NCBI GenBank assembly: GCA_036479015.1
Contig: JAZGFB010000011.1
Span: forward strand, 20,026-84,025
Length of the DNA: 64,000 bases
DNA from: NVTR01 sp036479015
GTDB lineage: Bacteria > Pseudomonadota > Alphaproteobacteria > Rhodobacterales > Rhodobacteraceae
Direction of reading: 5' to 3'
Below the pieces are notes generated by a model, which searched no databases, was not told the origin of the DNA, and saw only the letters and a program-made list of their open reading frames with translations. Within the stretch, counting starts at the first letter, position 1; the number at the start of each line of letters is the position of its first letter. A program made the position numbers and the translations under genes. This document shows, piece after piece, positions 25,270 to 34,496 of this stretch.

Positions 25270-27335
25270 ACATCCACCCCGCCCTGTATAAGTTTCGCCG
25301 CCGCCAGCATGCCCTTTTCTGGCAATACCAATTCTGCCAAATTTGCACGCAATTCATCAGCCTTGCCACCGTCCAACAGTGCCGTGACCTGTTTTTGCAA
25401 TTCCAATAACTGCTCAGGCATTACCGCAACGGCCACGCCACGCTCAGCCGCTGCAGTGGCCCGTTTTTCCTGATCGTCCATATAACTGGCAATCTGCGGA
25501 ATAAAGATCGCCGGGATTTTGTGATATAGAATTTCGTTAAACGAATTGTACCCTGTGGCAGACACCACCAGATCGGCCGCCTGGCACAAAACCGCAGCAT
25601 TTGTGGTTTTGACAACCTGGGTGTTTGGCCAACCTAAAATGCCCGCTGAAACCTTTGCATTTGGCCAGACAACGATCAGATGCAAACAGTCGTCTCTGCT
25701 GCTCAACTGGGCACAAAGTGATTGCAATTGCGCCGTGCGGTCGGCGGCAACACCGCCCCCCAGCATTGAAATCACAAGTTTCTTGAAGCCACTGCCAAAC
25801 CGTTTTTTCAGGCGACCCCTGATGTTGCTTCGCTGGTCTTTGCCCAGCGGCTGATACTGCAATATCGGCCCAACGCGCTGAACCGGCCCTTCCAATGCCG
25901 AACTTAGATTTAGCTCTTCCAGCGGTTCATCGGGCACAATCACACAGTCAAAAACCTTTTGCCGCTCTATGGGTGTCAGGGTCGCCTGCCCCGGCCGCCA
26001 CAGCCCCCGCCGGATCCAAACAGCCGACAATTGTTTTTCCAGGATGCTCCGGTAAACGGAATCAAAAACATACCCGCCGTCAAACACGAACCTGTCGCCT
26101 GCCCCAAGAACCTGCCCCAACCGCACATAATTAAGCAGATCATTTGCATATTGGTCACTATGAAACTCACTTTTGGAAACCATCGGCAAACAGTCAAACC
26201 CACGCGTCTGCAACATTGGCAGGCAACTGGGAAAAGCCGAAAACACGATGTTCTCTTTGTCTTCCATGGCAGTGGCAATCTGCAGACAGCGCTGTGCATG
26301 GCCAAGCCCAACACCGTTCGTCGGAAAGAAAACCGTCCGGGGCTTTCTGACTTTGCCCGAAACAGACAGTGTTTTTGCAGGCAAACCCAGCGCATCTTGG
26401 ATGCTTTCAATTGAATTGGCCGATACCCATGGGTGCGCCGCGGCCTCATCACCAAGGGATCGCAAATTTGGCAGAACAGTGCCCTGCAAAAACGGTGCCA
26501 GACTATGGATATCGACGGGCCCACGCACAACCGGCGCCCCGCTTGCCACAAGTGCCCCAGCAACCGTGCAATCAATCACCACCCCGGCCTTTGCCATCAC
26601 ATCCAATGCCAGCGCCGCCATACGCTCCCCCGGAATGTTGCGGCCAAAATAGACAACAACATCGGCACTTTTCGAAATTGTTGCTGGCGAAAGCTCAGAA
26701 AAACCCAGCACTGGCGTCACAGCGTTGCCGGATTTCCTGATTTGGTGCCTGCCACTGCCTGCGGTGACGATATTGCACATGATCCCCGGCACATGATCCA
26801 ACATCGCCAAAAGCGGCAAAATGGTTTCGTCTTCCAATTCGTCTTTGGGCATGACCAGCATCAGTTGAACACTCTCGCTGGCCGTCGAAATACCCGCGTT
26901 AACAGACGCAAAAAGCGGCGCGACTGTTTTTTGTAGCAACGGTTTGGGTTGCAGCACGCTCAGATCCAGCATTTCTGGCTCATAGCCCAATGCATAGGCA
27001 ATTTTGGATTGCGCCGCGATAAACGCCTGCGGGTTTTCAAAACGCCCGATCGCGCTTACCCGAACGTCTTTACTGAACCGATAGCCCCTGATCCGCGCCA
27101 GCATTGCATCTGAAACCGTTTCGGCACCAATTATCAAAACCCGCGACACCGCGGCATCAACCACACAGCTTAGAAAATGAATGCTCTCATATTTCAGCGC
27201 CCCGTTCATTTCATCAGGCAGATTATCTTCGTCAATAATCACCTGATGGCCGCAATCTGTCAGCTGGCGCGCAAACCGGACCTTTGCATCAAAGCTGCGC
27301 TGATCGTCAGTGCCGACTTCAACCAATATCATCAT
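25266..27335 (-). CDS. large two-part glycosyltransferase (GT-B fold, MurG-like C-terminus)
   Basis: 689 residues. The N-terminal ~330 residues contain Rossmann-like strands (MMILVEVGTDDQRSFDAKV; SRVLIIGAETVSDAM) without a family I can name. From residue ~340 a GT-B glycosyltransferase begins: VFFPTNGVGLGHAQRC (Gly-rich loop and His), LVISMLGGGVAADRTAQL, and the donor-binding end SATGYNSFNEILYHKIPAIF followed by DDQEKRA. This end resembles the MurG/PseG group that uses UDP- or CMP-sugars. Substrate unknown; probably envelope polysaccharide. It overlaps the genes on both sides by four bases, with a GT4-type transferase upstream. The two-module build is unusual. Confidence 0.75.
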   Translation of the reverse strand: MMILVEVGTDDQRSFDAKVRFARQLTDCGHQVIIDEDNLPDEMNGALKYESIHFLSCVVDAAVSRVLIIGAETVSDAMLARIRGYRFSKDVRVSAIGRFENPQAFIAAQSKIAYALGYEPEMLDLSVLQPKPLLQKTVAPLFASVNAGISTASESVQLMLVMPKDELEDETILPLLAMLDHVPGIMCNIVTAGSGRHQIRKSGNAVTPVLGFSELSPATISKSADVVVYFGRNIPGERMAALALDVMAKAGVVIDCTVAGALVASGAPVVRGPVDIHSLAPFLQGTVLPNLRSLGDEAAAHPWVSANSIESIQDALGLPAKTLSVSGKVRKPRTVFFPTNGVGLGHAQRCLQIATAMEDKENIVFSAFPSCLPMLQTRGFDCLPMVSKSEFHSDQYANDLLNYVRLGQVLGAGDRFVFDGGYVFDSVYRSILEKQLSAVWIRRGLWRPGQATLTPIERQKVFDCVIVPDEPLEELNLSSALEGPVQRVGPILQYQPLGKDQRSNIRGRLKKRFGSGFKKLVISMLGGGVAADRTAQLQSLCAQLSSRDDCLHLIVVWPNAKVSAGILGWPNTQVVKTTNAAVLCQAADLVVSATGYNSFNEILYHKIPAIFIPQIASYMDDQEKRATAAAERGVAVAVMPEQLLELQKQVTALLDGGKADELRANLAELVLPEKGMLAAAKLIQGGVDV

Positions 27336-28414
27336 GTGCTGCCTTCTATCCGTAAAACATTTTTCTCGAAAAAGTCGTCAAATTCAGGCCCCGAAAACCG
27401 CCCCAAAACCGACTGGGCCAACAGTACCTGATTTTTGTATTCGGCGGGGTTGTCAATGTAGTGCGCTATAACCCCGCTGACGTTTTGCGCATTGGACGCT
27501 ATCACCGCGCCGTCAAAACCAGACGCGGTGGCGGCATCTGTAATTACCAGCTTACCGGCGGCTATGGCTTCGACAACGACGCGGCCAAAACTTTCTTGCA
27601 ATGTTGGCGCAATATAATAGACGAAAAAATCTATCTTTTCAAAAAAATCTGGAACCCCGATGCTGGCAAACTGCAGGATGTCCCAATGGGGATAGTCCGC
27701 CGCCACGTCCAACAGGCAATCTGCCCCCAACATAATGTTGCACTCTGCGTGCTTTGGAAAACACAGTTCCAGATCATTCAATGGCGGAAATTTTTCATAA
27801 CCAGCGCGCGACAACCGGCCGCGTCGATCCCTTGGGGCATCGCACGGTTCCTGCACTTCAAAGTCGCAGATGTTAAACCAGTTGCCCTGCAAAACCTGCC
27901 AATTATTGGCCTGTTCAGAACCCGCCATCCAAATATCGACAGTTGATCGGTTCAGCTCTGAAATCGGCGCAATGAACTTTTCCATCGCCAGGACAGACCG
28001 ATCAATCAGCCCAAGGCAGTTGTTCACATCAAACGAACTGGCGCCACCCGGCCTGTTGAAATTCTCGTGTGCCACAACATACAGCCTTTTGGCCACCACC
28101 CGAACATCCAAACTGCTCTGAAATTTCAGAAACGCCGGGTTGTGCAATATGACAATATCCGCCGCAATACTGGGCGGGTCCCACTCAATACTTAACCCAA
28201 GCTCCCGCAGCGCCAGCTCTAGCTGTGGTGCCACTTGTTTTCCCTTGAACAGGCCCGAGGAAAAGCCAAAAATCTTGGGTCTGACACTTTGTGCGATTAC
28301 TTTTAGTTCCTGCGCCACAGCCGACGACGTGCCCCCAGGAAACCGCGGGTCCAGGATGTAAGCGACATCAGGCGCATTTTGAATTTTTCGCCGTGAATTG
28401 GGAAATGCATTCAT
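27332..28414 (-). CDS. glycosyltransferase, GT4/GT1-like
   Basis: 360 residues. The C-terminal donor site reads APTLQESFGRVVVEAIAAGKLVITD, the E-x7-E pattern of GT4-type retaining transferases. An N-terminal acceptor half starts VAYILDPRFPGGTSSAVAQELKV, whose GGT-like loop is typical. First gene of a three-gene unit with four-base overlaps. The cell-surface glycan it builds is not identifiable. The remainder of a polysaccharide locus (flippase, polymerase, sugar-nucleotide genes) is not present nearby. Confidence 0.82.
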   Translation of the reverse strand: MNAFPNSRRKIQNAPDVAYILDPRFPGGTSSAVAQELKVIAQSVRPKIFGFSSGLFKGKQVAPQLELALRELGLSIEWDPPSIAADIVILHNPAFLKFQSSLDVRVVAKRLYVVAHENFNRPGGASSFDVNNCLGLIDRSVLAMEKFIAPISELNRSTVDIWMAGSEQANNWQVLQGNWFNICDFEVQEPCDAPRDRRGRLSRAGYEKFPPLNDLELCFPKHAECNIMLGADCLLDVAADYPHWDILQFASIGVPDFFEKIDFFVYYIAPTLQESFGRVVVEAIAAGKLVITDAATASGFDGAVIASNAQNVSGVIAHYIDNPAEYKNQVLLAQSVLGRFSGPEFDDFFEKNVLRIEGST

Positions 28415-28545
28415 CAGAGCATTTTAAGCTCTCATATCTAAGATGGAAACCTTTGAACTGCTTATCGGGGTTTTGCTCAATTTATCCGGGCTCGCGCCGC
28501 TTATAATCCTAATCACCAAAAACCGCGACACGATGGATCAGGGCG

Positions 28546-28848
28546 CTAGTACGCAGCAACATCATCAGGCGACACGCCCAGTATTTGACCGGGTATGACC
28601 GACAGGCATTCAATAAGCCCGCCCTGAACCCCCTGGGCAAAATTTCGAAGCTCTTGCGCCAATAGGTCGTCCCCGTCCATCATTTCGCTGTTAAGGGTCA
28701 AATACTCTAACAAAGCCCCGCAATCCTTGGACAGGATCAGCCGTTCGACATTTTGCAACTGGGCAAACGTATAGGCCGCGTTCGCACCGCTTGCGCCACC
28801 GGCAATTAGAAACGCTGTAATGATCGCCAATAGTCTCGGGTTGGGCAT
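28546..28848 (-). CDS. small secreted protein, unknown
   Basis: 100 residues with a signal peptide (RLLAIITAFLIAGGASGANA) and a short mature part containing two Cys (SKDCGALL, LIECLSV) that could form a disulfide. Length and layout recall other small exported proteins of Rhodobacterales, but I do not recognise a family. It stands alone on its transcript, 131 bp from the glycosyltransferase start and 120 bp from the next gene. Confidence 0.6.
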   Translation of the reverse strand: MPNPRLLAIITAFLIAGGASGANAAYTFAQLQNVERLILSKDCGALLEYLTLNSEMMDGDDLLAQELRNFAQGVQGGLIECLSVIPGQILGVSPDDVAAY

Positions 28849-28968
28849 AACGGGACCTTACAATTGTAGATACGAAAAAATAGCTAGACCACGGGCCTTA
28901 ATAATAGCTAAAGCGCATCAGAATATCAACATTCGCCGACGGCCCATAAACCGCGCCCTTCTCAACAG

Positions 28969-30636
28969 TTACAAATGGTCACCACGGCGCAGGCTTTCCA
29001 GCAACTGGTTTCGCAGCTGTATCAAGGCCGGACTATCAGCATTGCCTGATTGCGGCGAACGGGCCACCGGCCGCGGTGCGCCCGACCCGGCCAACCAAAC
29101 CTCAACTGTGCCTCTGCTCGGCCTGGGCCTAAAACTGATAAAATCGCGCGCCGTACCGCCAAGAACACCTGCCACCGCACGCGCCGCTGCTGCATCTTCT
29201 GGGTGGAAGTACCTGACATTGGTTTTGCGGATCGTGAAATTAACCTTTTTGGGTTCAGAAAATGAGAACCCTTCATTCTTCAAGCCGCCCATTAACGCGT
29301 CCAGGGCCTTATCCGTAAGGCTTGCTGGGGCGTTAACAATTAAATTATCAATGGTGATAACATTGGGTGTAGGCGCACCCGTCAGGGCTGGAATTAGGTC
29401 AACCAGAATGCTGCTAACACCCGCAACAGCCGGGTCTGACAAGCCGCCCATTGCCGCCAACTTCTCGGGCGCGCTCATACCTGTTGGCAAATCTTGGCCA
29501 AGGGTGGACAGAGCTGCAATCGCCGGCTCCTCCAGGGGCGCAATATTCACTGTGGCACGGGCGGGCACACCCAAACTGGAAAGCGGCGCTTGAAACAAAA
29601 CAGGGGCAACTGCCGCCGACAGATGCGCGCCCGGACGCGGTGTGATCGCAACGGACACCCAGTTTGCGACTTCAGGGCTGACACTTGCAGACGCGCCATG
29701 CGTAGGGGGCGAAAATTTCGGTATATCCAGATCAGCCGCCACCTGTATCACTGCGTCAATTGCAGCGCTGTTTGGGACTTGGCCTGCCCGATCTTGCCCC
29801 GGCAAGACCGCATAAGCCGCAACAATATCCGTCATAGCGCTGTCCGGTGCAGCGCCAGCGACAGGGCGCCCCGGTTGCGCTTCACTGGGCACCACAATTG
29901 CAACCTTAACGTCGCTCACCCCAATACCGCCCTGGAAAGCAACGCCACCTATTTCAGGCAACACCAATTCACCCGGCGCAGCAAATTTTGCCGCTAACGC
30001 CTGCTCGCCAACTGGCAGCGGCGTCGATGCATCGGGGGTGAACGGCCAATATACCAGTGCCAGCACTCCAACAAATGCCGCGGCACCAAGCAACATCATC
30101 CCCCCAAGCCTACGCTTGGCTTTGCGCTCTGGCTCTGGTGCATAAGGCGCAGCTATGGCTGCTGTGGCCGTGGCGGGCCCAGTCTCAACAGGCCCAGTAT
30201 CAACGGGACCAGTATCAACGGGACCAGTATCAACCGTTTCTTTCTGCTGTACACGGGTGCTGGCAAACGAAGCCTGCATTTGCCCAACAGTACCGGCAGC
30301 CGCCGAATCACCTGCGCCAGCGCTATTGGCTTTGCGCAGCGAAAGTATCTGCAAATGCCGCAATCGGGCCATTTCCATACGGTCATTCAGATTTGCCGTT
30401 TGCAAGACGTCGTCAATACTAATCAGGTCCTGCGGCGTTCCATCCTGGTCGCTCTGATCCGCCTCGCTCGACCGCCTGGCATTGGCTTTTGCCATAGCAT
30501 CATCTCTTGCCCCCATGGGGCTATCAGGGGGCGCAATATTTGGCTTACCCTGCTTGTCAGACCGGGCCTGCTCAAGCCGCTTTTCCCAGACATCCGGCGC
30601 TGGTTTCTTATCTGATGGGGCTTCTGAATTATCCAT
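28969..30636 (-). CDS. membrane-anchored protein with low-complexity linker
   Basis: About 555 residues. A charged cytoplasmic N-terminus is followed by a tandem five-residue repeat (residues ~133-152, DTGPV units), one membrane span (LGGMMLLGAAAFVGVLALVYW), and a long Ala/Pro/Val-rich periplasmic region. The C-terminal ~120 residues (VNFTIRKTNVRYFHPEDAAA) faintly resemble a LytR C-terminal-type fold, but this is a guess. ATG 30636 is chosen since the region before it is unlike coding; no clear ribosome-binding site is seen. Function unknown. Related proteins may exist in Rhodobacterales. Confidence 0.7.
   Translation of the reverse strand: MDNSEAPSDKKPAPDVWEKRLEQARSDKQGKPNIAPPDSPMGARDDAMAKANARRSSEADQSDQDGTPQDLISIDDVLQTANLNDRMEMARLRHLQILSLRKANSAGAGDSAAAGTVGQMQASFASTRVQQKETVDTGPVDTGPVDTGPVETGPATATAAIAAPYAPEPERKAKRRLGGMMLLGAAAFVGVLALVYWPFTPDASTPLPVGEQALAAKFAAPGELVLPEIGGVAFQGGIGVSDVKVAIVVPSEAQPGRPVAGAAPDSAMTDIVAAYAVLPGQDRAGQVPNSAAIDAVIQVAADLDIPKFSPPTHGASASVSPEVANWVSVAITPRPGAHLSAAVAPVLFQAPLSSLGVPARATVNIAPLEEPAIAALSTLGQDLPTGMSAPEKLAAMGGLSDPAVAGVSSILVDLIPALTGAPTPNVITIDNLIVNAPASLTDKALDALMGGLKNEGFSFSEPKKVNFTIRKTNVRYFHPEDAAAARAVAGVLGGTARDFISFRPRPSRGTVEVWLAGSGAPRPVARSPQSGNADSPALIQLRNQLLESLRRGDHL
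30181..30236 (-). repeat. 15-bp tandem repeat inside coding region
   Basis: Three to four tandem copies of a 15-bp unit (GTATCAACGGGACCA on the plus strand; the first copy carries three base changes) encode repeated DTGPV/ETGPV in a linker just before the membrane span. Two central copies are identical, so copy number could change by slippage without breaking the frame. Confidence 0.85.
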
Positions 30637-31026
30637 TGTAACCAACATCTTGACAATGGGCACAAACCATACCCCCAGACTGTGGGTATTCACTTGTTAT
30701 GCTTGGATAGTTCACCTGCAACTGTTCAGTATTCCTCGGTGTTTTCAGTGTATTCGAATCATATATACCACAGCAAACAATAGACGTGCATTCCGATAGC
30801 TCATCCACAAATATGTCATACCGCCGAAACATCAAGTCAAACCCCTGAATGACGGGCATTCTGGCCACTTGGAATCTGATAAATTTTAACTGGAAATTGG
30901 TTACGAGGGCGGCAAAGGGGAATTTGGGGGGGGGTTCCAAGCCAACCAAGTCTGTGCCAAAATCAAAGACCCCCACACCCCCAATGCAAAATTGCGCGAC
31001 ACGTTTCGCTAACGAAAGCCAAGCCC
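30637..31026. other. 390-bp intergenic region without a recognised gene
   Basis: Divergent spacer between the membrane-anchored protein gene and the DUF2237 gene. It is less GC-rich than its surroundings near 30740-30860 and carries a run of nine G (30916-30924). Open frames here have atypical composition and no homology I recognise. Promoters for both flanking genes must be here. Confidence 0.4.
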
Positions 31027-31413
31027 ATGCCCCCGGAAATGTCCCCCTCCCTCAATGTCCACGGTGCCCCACTGGCGCCCTGCTCAACCGATCCGGTAAC
31101 GGGGTATTTCCGCAACGGCGCCTGCGACACCTGCGAACAGGACACAGGCAGCCACACAGTCTGCGCGGTGATGACGGCCGAATTTCTGGCCTATTCCAAA
31201 TATTTCGGCAATGACCTGAGCACACCCAAACCAGAATACGGCTTCGCTGGCCTTAAACCCGGCGATCACTGGTGCCTCTGCGCCAGCCGGTTCATGCAGG
31301 CCTATGATGAAGGCTGCCCACCCCAGGTCAATCTGGATGCCACCCATATTAATGCGCTGGACGTGGTGCCACTGGCGGCATTACAGGCCAATGCGGCACC
31401 GGTAACAGACTGA
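31027..31413 (+). CDS. DUF2237 family protein
   Basis: 128 residues. The pattern LNVHGAPLAPCSTDPVTGY...CDTCEQDTGSHTVCAVMTAE and GLKPGDHWCLCASRF is the DUF2237 signature, with conserved Cys suggesting a metal or redox role that has not been established. ATG 31027 is used; ATG 31039 (four codons on) is the alternative. The next gene starts 5 bp after the stop, so the two are likely co-transcribed. Confidence 0.88.
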   Translation: MPPEMSPSLNVHGAPLAPCSTDPVTGYFRNGACDTCEQDTGSHTVCAVMTAEFLAYSKYFGNDLSTPKPEYGFAGLKPGDHWCLCASRFMQAYDEGCPPQVNLDATHINALDVVPLAALQANAAPVTD

Positions 31414-31418
31414 CACAT

Positions 31419-32456
31419 TTGACTAAAAATACCAGACTTGCCGACGCCCTGCGCCATCAGGCCATTTCCTGCGCCCAGCTTGGCTCGCCCTTCATGGGTC
31501 AATTGCTGAACTTGCAGGCTGACCGCCTGAGCCCGGGAACGCCCGTAACAGACCGCCTGTTCAATTGGCCCGGCCAAATCAATTCCAGCGGTCAATCCGT
31601 ACCTTTACGCTTGGCCGGGGCTTTACACCGTCTTGTTCTGACGGGGCAAGATGCCAACCTTGCCGCCGTCTACCCGCCCAACTCAGTTGATGACAACACA
31701 CTCTGGGCAGCGGTTTCTCAGGCTTTGGACACACATGGCGCGCAAATTTTACACTGGCTTAACTCACCACCGCAAACCAACGAAGTCCGACGCGCCGCCG
31801 CCCTGATCCCAGTTGCACATATGCTTGCCACCCGCTTTCCTTTGCCAATGATGGTGTCAGAATTGGGGGCCAGCGCTGGGTTGAACCTGAACTGGGACCA
31901 ATTTCGCCTCGACCTGCCCAGCCGCAGCTATGGCCCAAAAGATGCCAATGTGATCCTAAAGCCAGATTGGTCCGGCCAGCCGCCGCCCCCAGCAAATATC
32001 ACTGTCAACGACCGGCGCGGCGTTGATCTGTCGCCGATAGACCTTGCCAGCAGCGACGATAGAATCCGCCTGAAATCCTACATCTGGCCCGACCAGCCAC
32101 ACCGTATGACCCTCACCGAAAACGCCATCGCTCTGCCCCGCGCGCCGGTGGACCGCGCCGACGCCATCGACTGGCTGGCAACACGCCTACCGCAACAGCC
32201 CGAGGGCACCCTGCATTTAATCTACCACACAATTGCCTGGCAATATTTCCCAGCAGATGTGCAAAAAGCCGGAACCAAACTGATCGAACACACCGGCCGA
32301 AAAGCCAGCAAAACCAAACCTCTCGCCTGGTTTTCAATGGAAGCTGACACTAACGGCCCCGGCGCCGCCCTCACCCTGCGCCTTTGGCCCGGCAATGAAA
32401 CCATCGCCCTTGGCCGCGCCGATTTTCATGGCCGCTGGATCGACTGGCGGGCCTAG
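31419..32456 (+). CDS. DUF2332 family protein
   Basis: 345 residues. Features typical of DUF2332: an N-terminal LADALRHQAISCAQLGSPFM, a central MVSELGASAGLNLNWDQFRL (a methyltransferase-like Gly-rich loop) and a C-terminal LRLWPGNETIALGRADFHGR. Function is not established. The start is TTG 31419 by position after the DUF2237 stop; no ribosome-binding site is evident, so the true start could lie a little inside. The stop overlaps that of convergent trpB by four bases. Confidence 0.82.
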   Translation: MTKNTRLADALRHQAISCAQLGSPFMGQLLNLQADRLSPGTPVTDRLFNWPGQINSSGQSVPLRLAGALHRLVLTGQDANLAAVYPPNSVDDNTLWAAVSQALDTHGAQILHWLNSPPQTNEVRRAAALIPVAHMLATRFPLPMMVSELGASAGLNLNWDQFRLDLPSRSYGPKDANVILKPDWSGQPPPPANITVNDRRGVDLSPIDLASSDDRIRLKSYIWPDQPHRMTLTENAIALPRAPVDRADAIDWLATRLPQQPEGTLHLIYHTIAWQYFPADVQKAGTKLIEHTGRKASKTKPLAWFSMEADTNGPGAALTLRLWPGNETIALGRADFHGRWIDWRA

Positions 32457-33685
32457 CCTCCCGTATCGATCTCAACACCCAAATGCTTGGCGACGGTGAA
32501 AATATCCTTATCGCCGCGCCCACACATGTTCATGCAGATCAGATGATCCTTGGGCAAATCCGGCGCAATTTTCATTACATGCGCCAGCGCATGGCTTGGT
32601 TCCAGCGCCGGAATAATCCCTTCCAGCGCGCAGCACAGCTCAAACGCCGCCAGCGCTTCCTTGTCAGTAATCGCCACATATTCAGCCCGGCCAATATCGT
32701 GCAGCCAGGAATGTTCGGGGCCAATACCCGGGTAATCCAGCCCCGCCGATATTGAAAACCCCTCCAATATCTGCCCGTCATCATCTTGCAACAGATAGGT
32801 CCGGTTGCCGTGCAGCACGCCCGGCCGCCCGCCGGTCAGGCTGGCGCAATGTTCAAACTTATCATTCACACCCTTGCCGCCTGCCTCAACCCCGATGATG
32901 CGCACGCTTTCATCATCCAAAAACGGAAAAAACAGCCCCATGGCGTTTGACCCGCCGCCAATGGCCGCAATCAATGTGTCAGGCAATCGTCCCTCGGCCC
33001 GCTGCATCTGCTGCTTGGCTTCCTTGCCAATGATGGCCTGAAAATCCCGCACCATCGCCGGGTACGGGTGCGGCCCGGCCACGGTGCCAATGCAATAAAA
33101 CGTATCCGCCACATTGGTCACCCAGTCGCGCATGGCATCATTCATCGCGTCCTTTAGCGTGCCCCGCCCGGATGTCACCGATATCACCTCGGCACCCAGC
33201 AGGCGCATGCGAAACACATTGGGCGACTGACGCTCCACATCATGTGCACCCATATAAACCACGCATTTCAACCCAAACTTGGCGCAAACCGTGGCCGTGG
33301 CCACCCCGTGCTGCCCAGCACCGGTTTCCGCAATGATCCGGGTGCGCCCCATGCGCCGCGCCAGCAATATCTGCCCCAACACATTGTTGATCTTATGGGC
33401 CCCGGTGTGGTTCAGCTCATCACGCTTCAGGTAAATCTTAGCGCCGCCCAGATGCTGGCTCAGCCGCTCGGCATGGTATAACGGGCTTGGCCTGCCGACA
33501 TAATGCTCCCACAGATCATCCATCTCGGCCCAAAAAGATGCATCAACTTTGGCCGCCTCATATTCTGCTTCCAGCTCCAGGATCAGCGGCATCAGGGTTT
33601 CGCTGACAAAGCGCCCGCCAAAACCGCCAAACCGACCCGCCTCGTCTGGTCCGTTTTTAAAACTATTGCTGCGTTCAACTGACAT
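32453..33685 (-). CDS. trpB: tryptophan synthase beta chain
   Basis: PLP enzyme condensing indole with serine to give tryptophan. 410 residues. GRFGGFGGRFVSETLMP at the N-terminus; HTGAHKINNVLGQILLARRM with the PLP-binding Lys; GGGSNAMGLF phosphate loop; AGLDYPGIGPEHSWL near the active site. ATG 33685 is preceded by AGGGAG eight bases away and is preferred to the in-frame start at 33706. trpA is not adjacent in the window; trpF lies upstream, separated by a strong terminator. Confidence 0.97.
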   Translation of the reverse strand: MSVERSNSFKNGPDEAGRFGGFGGRFVSETLMPLILELEAEYEAAKVDASFWAEMDDLWEHYVGRPSPLYHAERLSQHLGGAKIYLKRDELNHTGAHKINNVLGQILLARRMGRTRIIAETGAGQHGVATATVCAKFGLKCVVYMGAHDVERQSPNVFRMRLLGAEVISVTSGRGTLKDAMNDAMRDWVTNVADTFYCIGTVAGPHPYPAMVRDFQAIIGKEAKQQMQRAEGRLPDTLIAAIGGGSNAMGLFFPFLDDESVRIIGVEAGGKGVNDKFEHCASLTGGRPGVLHGNRTYLLQDDDGQILEGFSISAGLDYPGIGPEHSWLHDIGRAEYVAITDKEALAAFELCCALEGIIPALEPSHALAHVMKIAPDLPKDHLICMNMCGRGDKDIFTVAKHLGVEIDTGG

Positions 33686-33712
33686 TATCACATCTCCCTG
33701 GCTCAAACCGGC

Positions 33713-33868
33713 CTAGCGCCGCCACCCCACGGGGTAAAGCCTTTCCACCTTCATCTTTTCATAAATATCCCCAAGCAGAGCGAAATCGCCCGCAGGGCTT
33801 ATAAAAATGCGCCCGCTTGGGCGCTCAATCAGATTGGGCCGCCGTGACAAACGCCTGAATTTTTGCAA
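33713..33868 (-). CDS. possible 51-codon gene between trpF and trpB
   Basis: An open frame from TTG 33866-33868 to TAG 33713-33715 in a different frame overlaps the last 44 bp of trpF and fills most of the gap to trpB. Its second half (SPAGDFALLGDIYEKMKVER then LYPVGWRR) looks protein-like in composition and codon use. However, it has no good start or ribosome-binding site, and the trpF terminator lies within it. It could be a remnant of a longer gene, or chance. Confidence 0.28.
   Translation of the reverse strand: MQKFRRLSRRPNLIERPSGRIFISPAGDFALLGDIYEKMKVERLYPVGWRR
33801..33824 (-). terminator. rho-independent terminator after trpF
   Basis: Read on the minus strand directly after the trpF stop codon: GCGCCC, loop AAGC, GGGCGC, then ATTTTTAT. 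A six-pair all-G/C stem followed by a T run is a textbook intrinsic terminator. It ends the lapA-trpF transcript and separates it from trpB. Confidence 0.85.
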
Positions 33869-34484
33869 CGTCTTTCACCCCCGGCGCGCTTTCCACACCA
33901 GACGACACATCAACCTGCCGCGCGCCCGTCAGGCGCACCGCCTCGGAGACATTTTCTGCATTTAGCCCGCCCGCCAACATCCACGGCACCGACCAGCGCC
34001 GCGCGGCGATCAGCTGCCAGTCAAATGCCACCCCATTGCCGCCCAACAATTTTGCGCCCTTGGGCGGCTTGGTATCCACCAGCAACTGGCTGGCGACCTG
34101 GCTGTATTCCTCTAGCTGGGGCAGATCAGAAGCATCGGCAATGCCCACCGCTTTTATCACCGGCAACCCATATCGCGCAGCAACAGCCGCCACCCGCTCC
34201 GGGGTTTCGCGCCCGTGCAGCTGTATCATATCAACACCCAAACCGGATGTGATAACGTCCAGCTCACCGTCGCTGGCATCCACCGTCAGCACCACTTTGG
34301 CAACCCCGACAGGCACCACCTCAAACAGCGCCGCCGCCTGCGCCAATGACACATAACGTGGTGATTTCTTGAAAAAATTAAATCCCAGATACCGGGCCCC
34401 GGCGGCAACCGCTGCATCAATATGACGGGGGTCTTTCAACCCGCATATCTTAACCTGAATTCCTGTGCCCTTGGCCAAACCCAT
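33825..34484 (-). CDS. trpF: phosphoribosylanthranilate isomerase
   Basis: TIM-barrel isomerase of tryptophan synthesis, third step after anthranilate. 219 residues. Signature VKICGLKDPRHIDAAVAAGA at the start, with the catalytic Cys in KICGL; MIQLHGRETPERVAAV; and the phosphate-binding end WMLAGGLNAENV...VDVSSGVE with the catalytic Asp. lapA lies 12 bp upstream in the same direction, and a strong terminator follows its stop. Confidence 0.96.
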   Translation of the reverse strand: MGLAKGTGIQVKICGLKDPRHIDAAVAAGARYLGFNFFKKSPRYVSLAQAAALFEVVPVGVAKVVLTVDASDGELDVITSGLGVDMIQLHGRETPERVAAVAARYGLPVIKAVGIADASDLPQLEEYSQVASQLLVDTKPPKGAKLLGGNGVAFDWQLIAARRWSVPWMLAGGLNAENVSEAVRLTGARQVDVSSGVESAPGVKDVAKIQAFVTAAQSD

Positions 34485-34496
34485 ACCGCTTTGCCC

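Noticed and set aside
28443..28598. 51-codon plus-strand frame starting METFELLIGVLLNLSG
   Set aside because: Has a hydrophobic start but no ribosome-binding site, and its end is antisense to the small secreted protein gene. Not strong enough to list.
30629..30976. 115-codon minus-strand frame in the intergenic region
   Set aside because: Overlaps the start of the membrane-anchored protein gene; atypical composition, no known motif.
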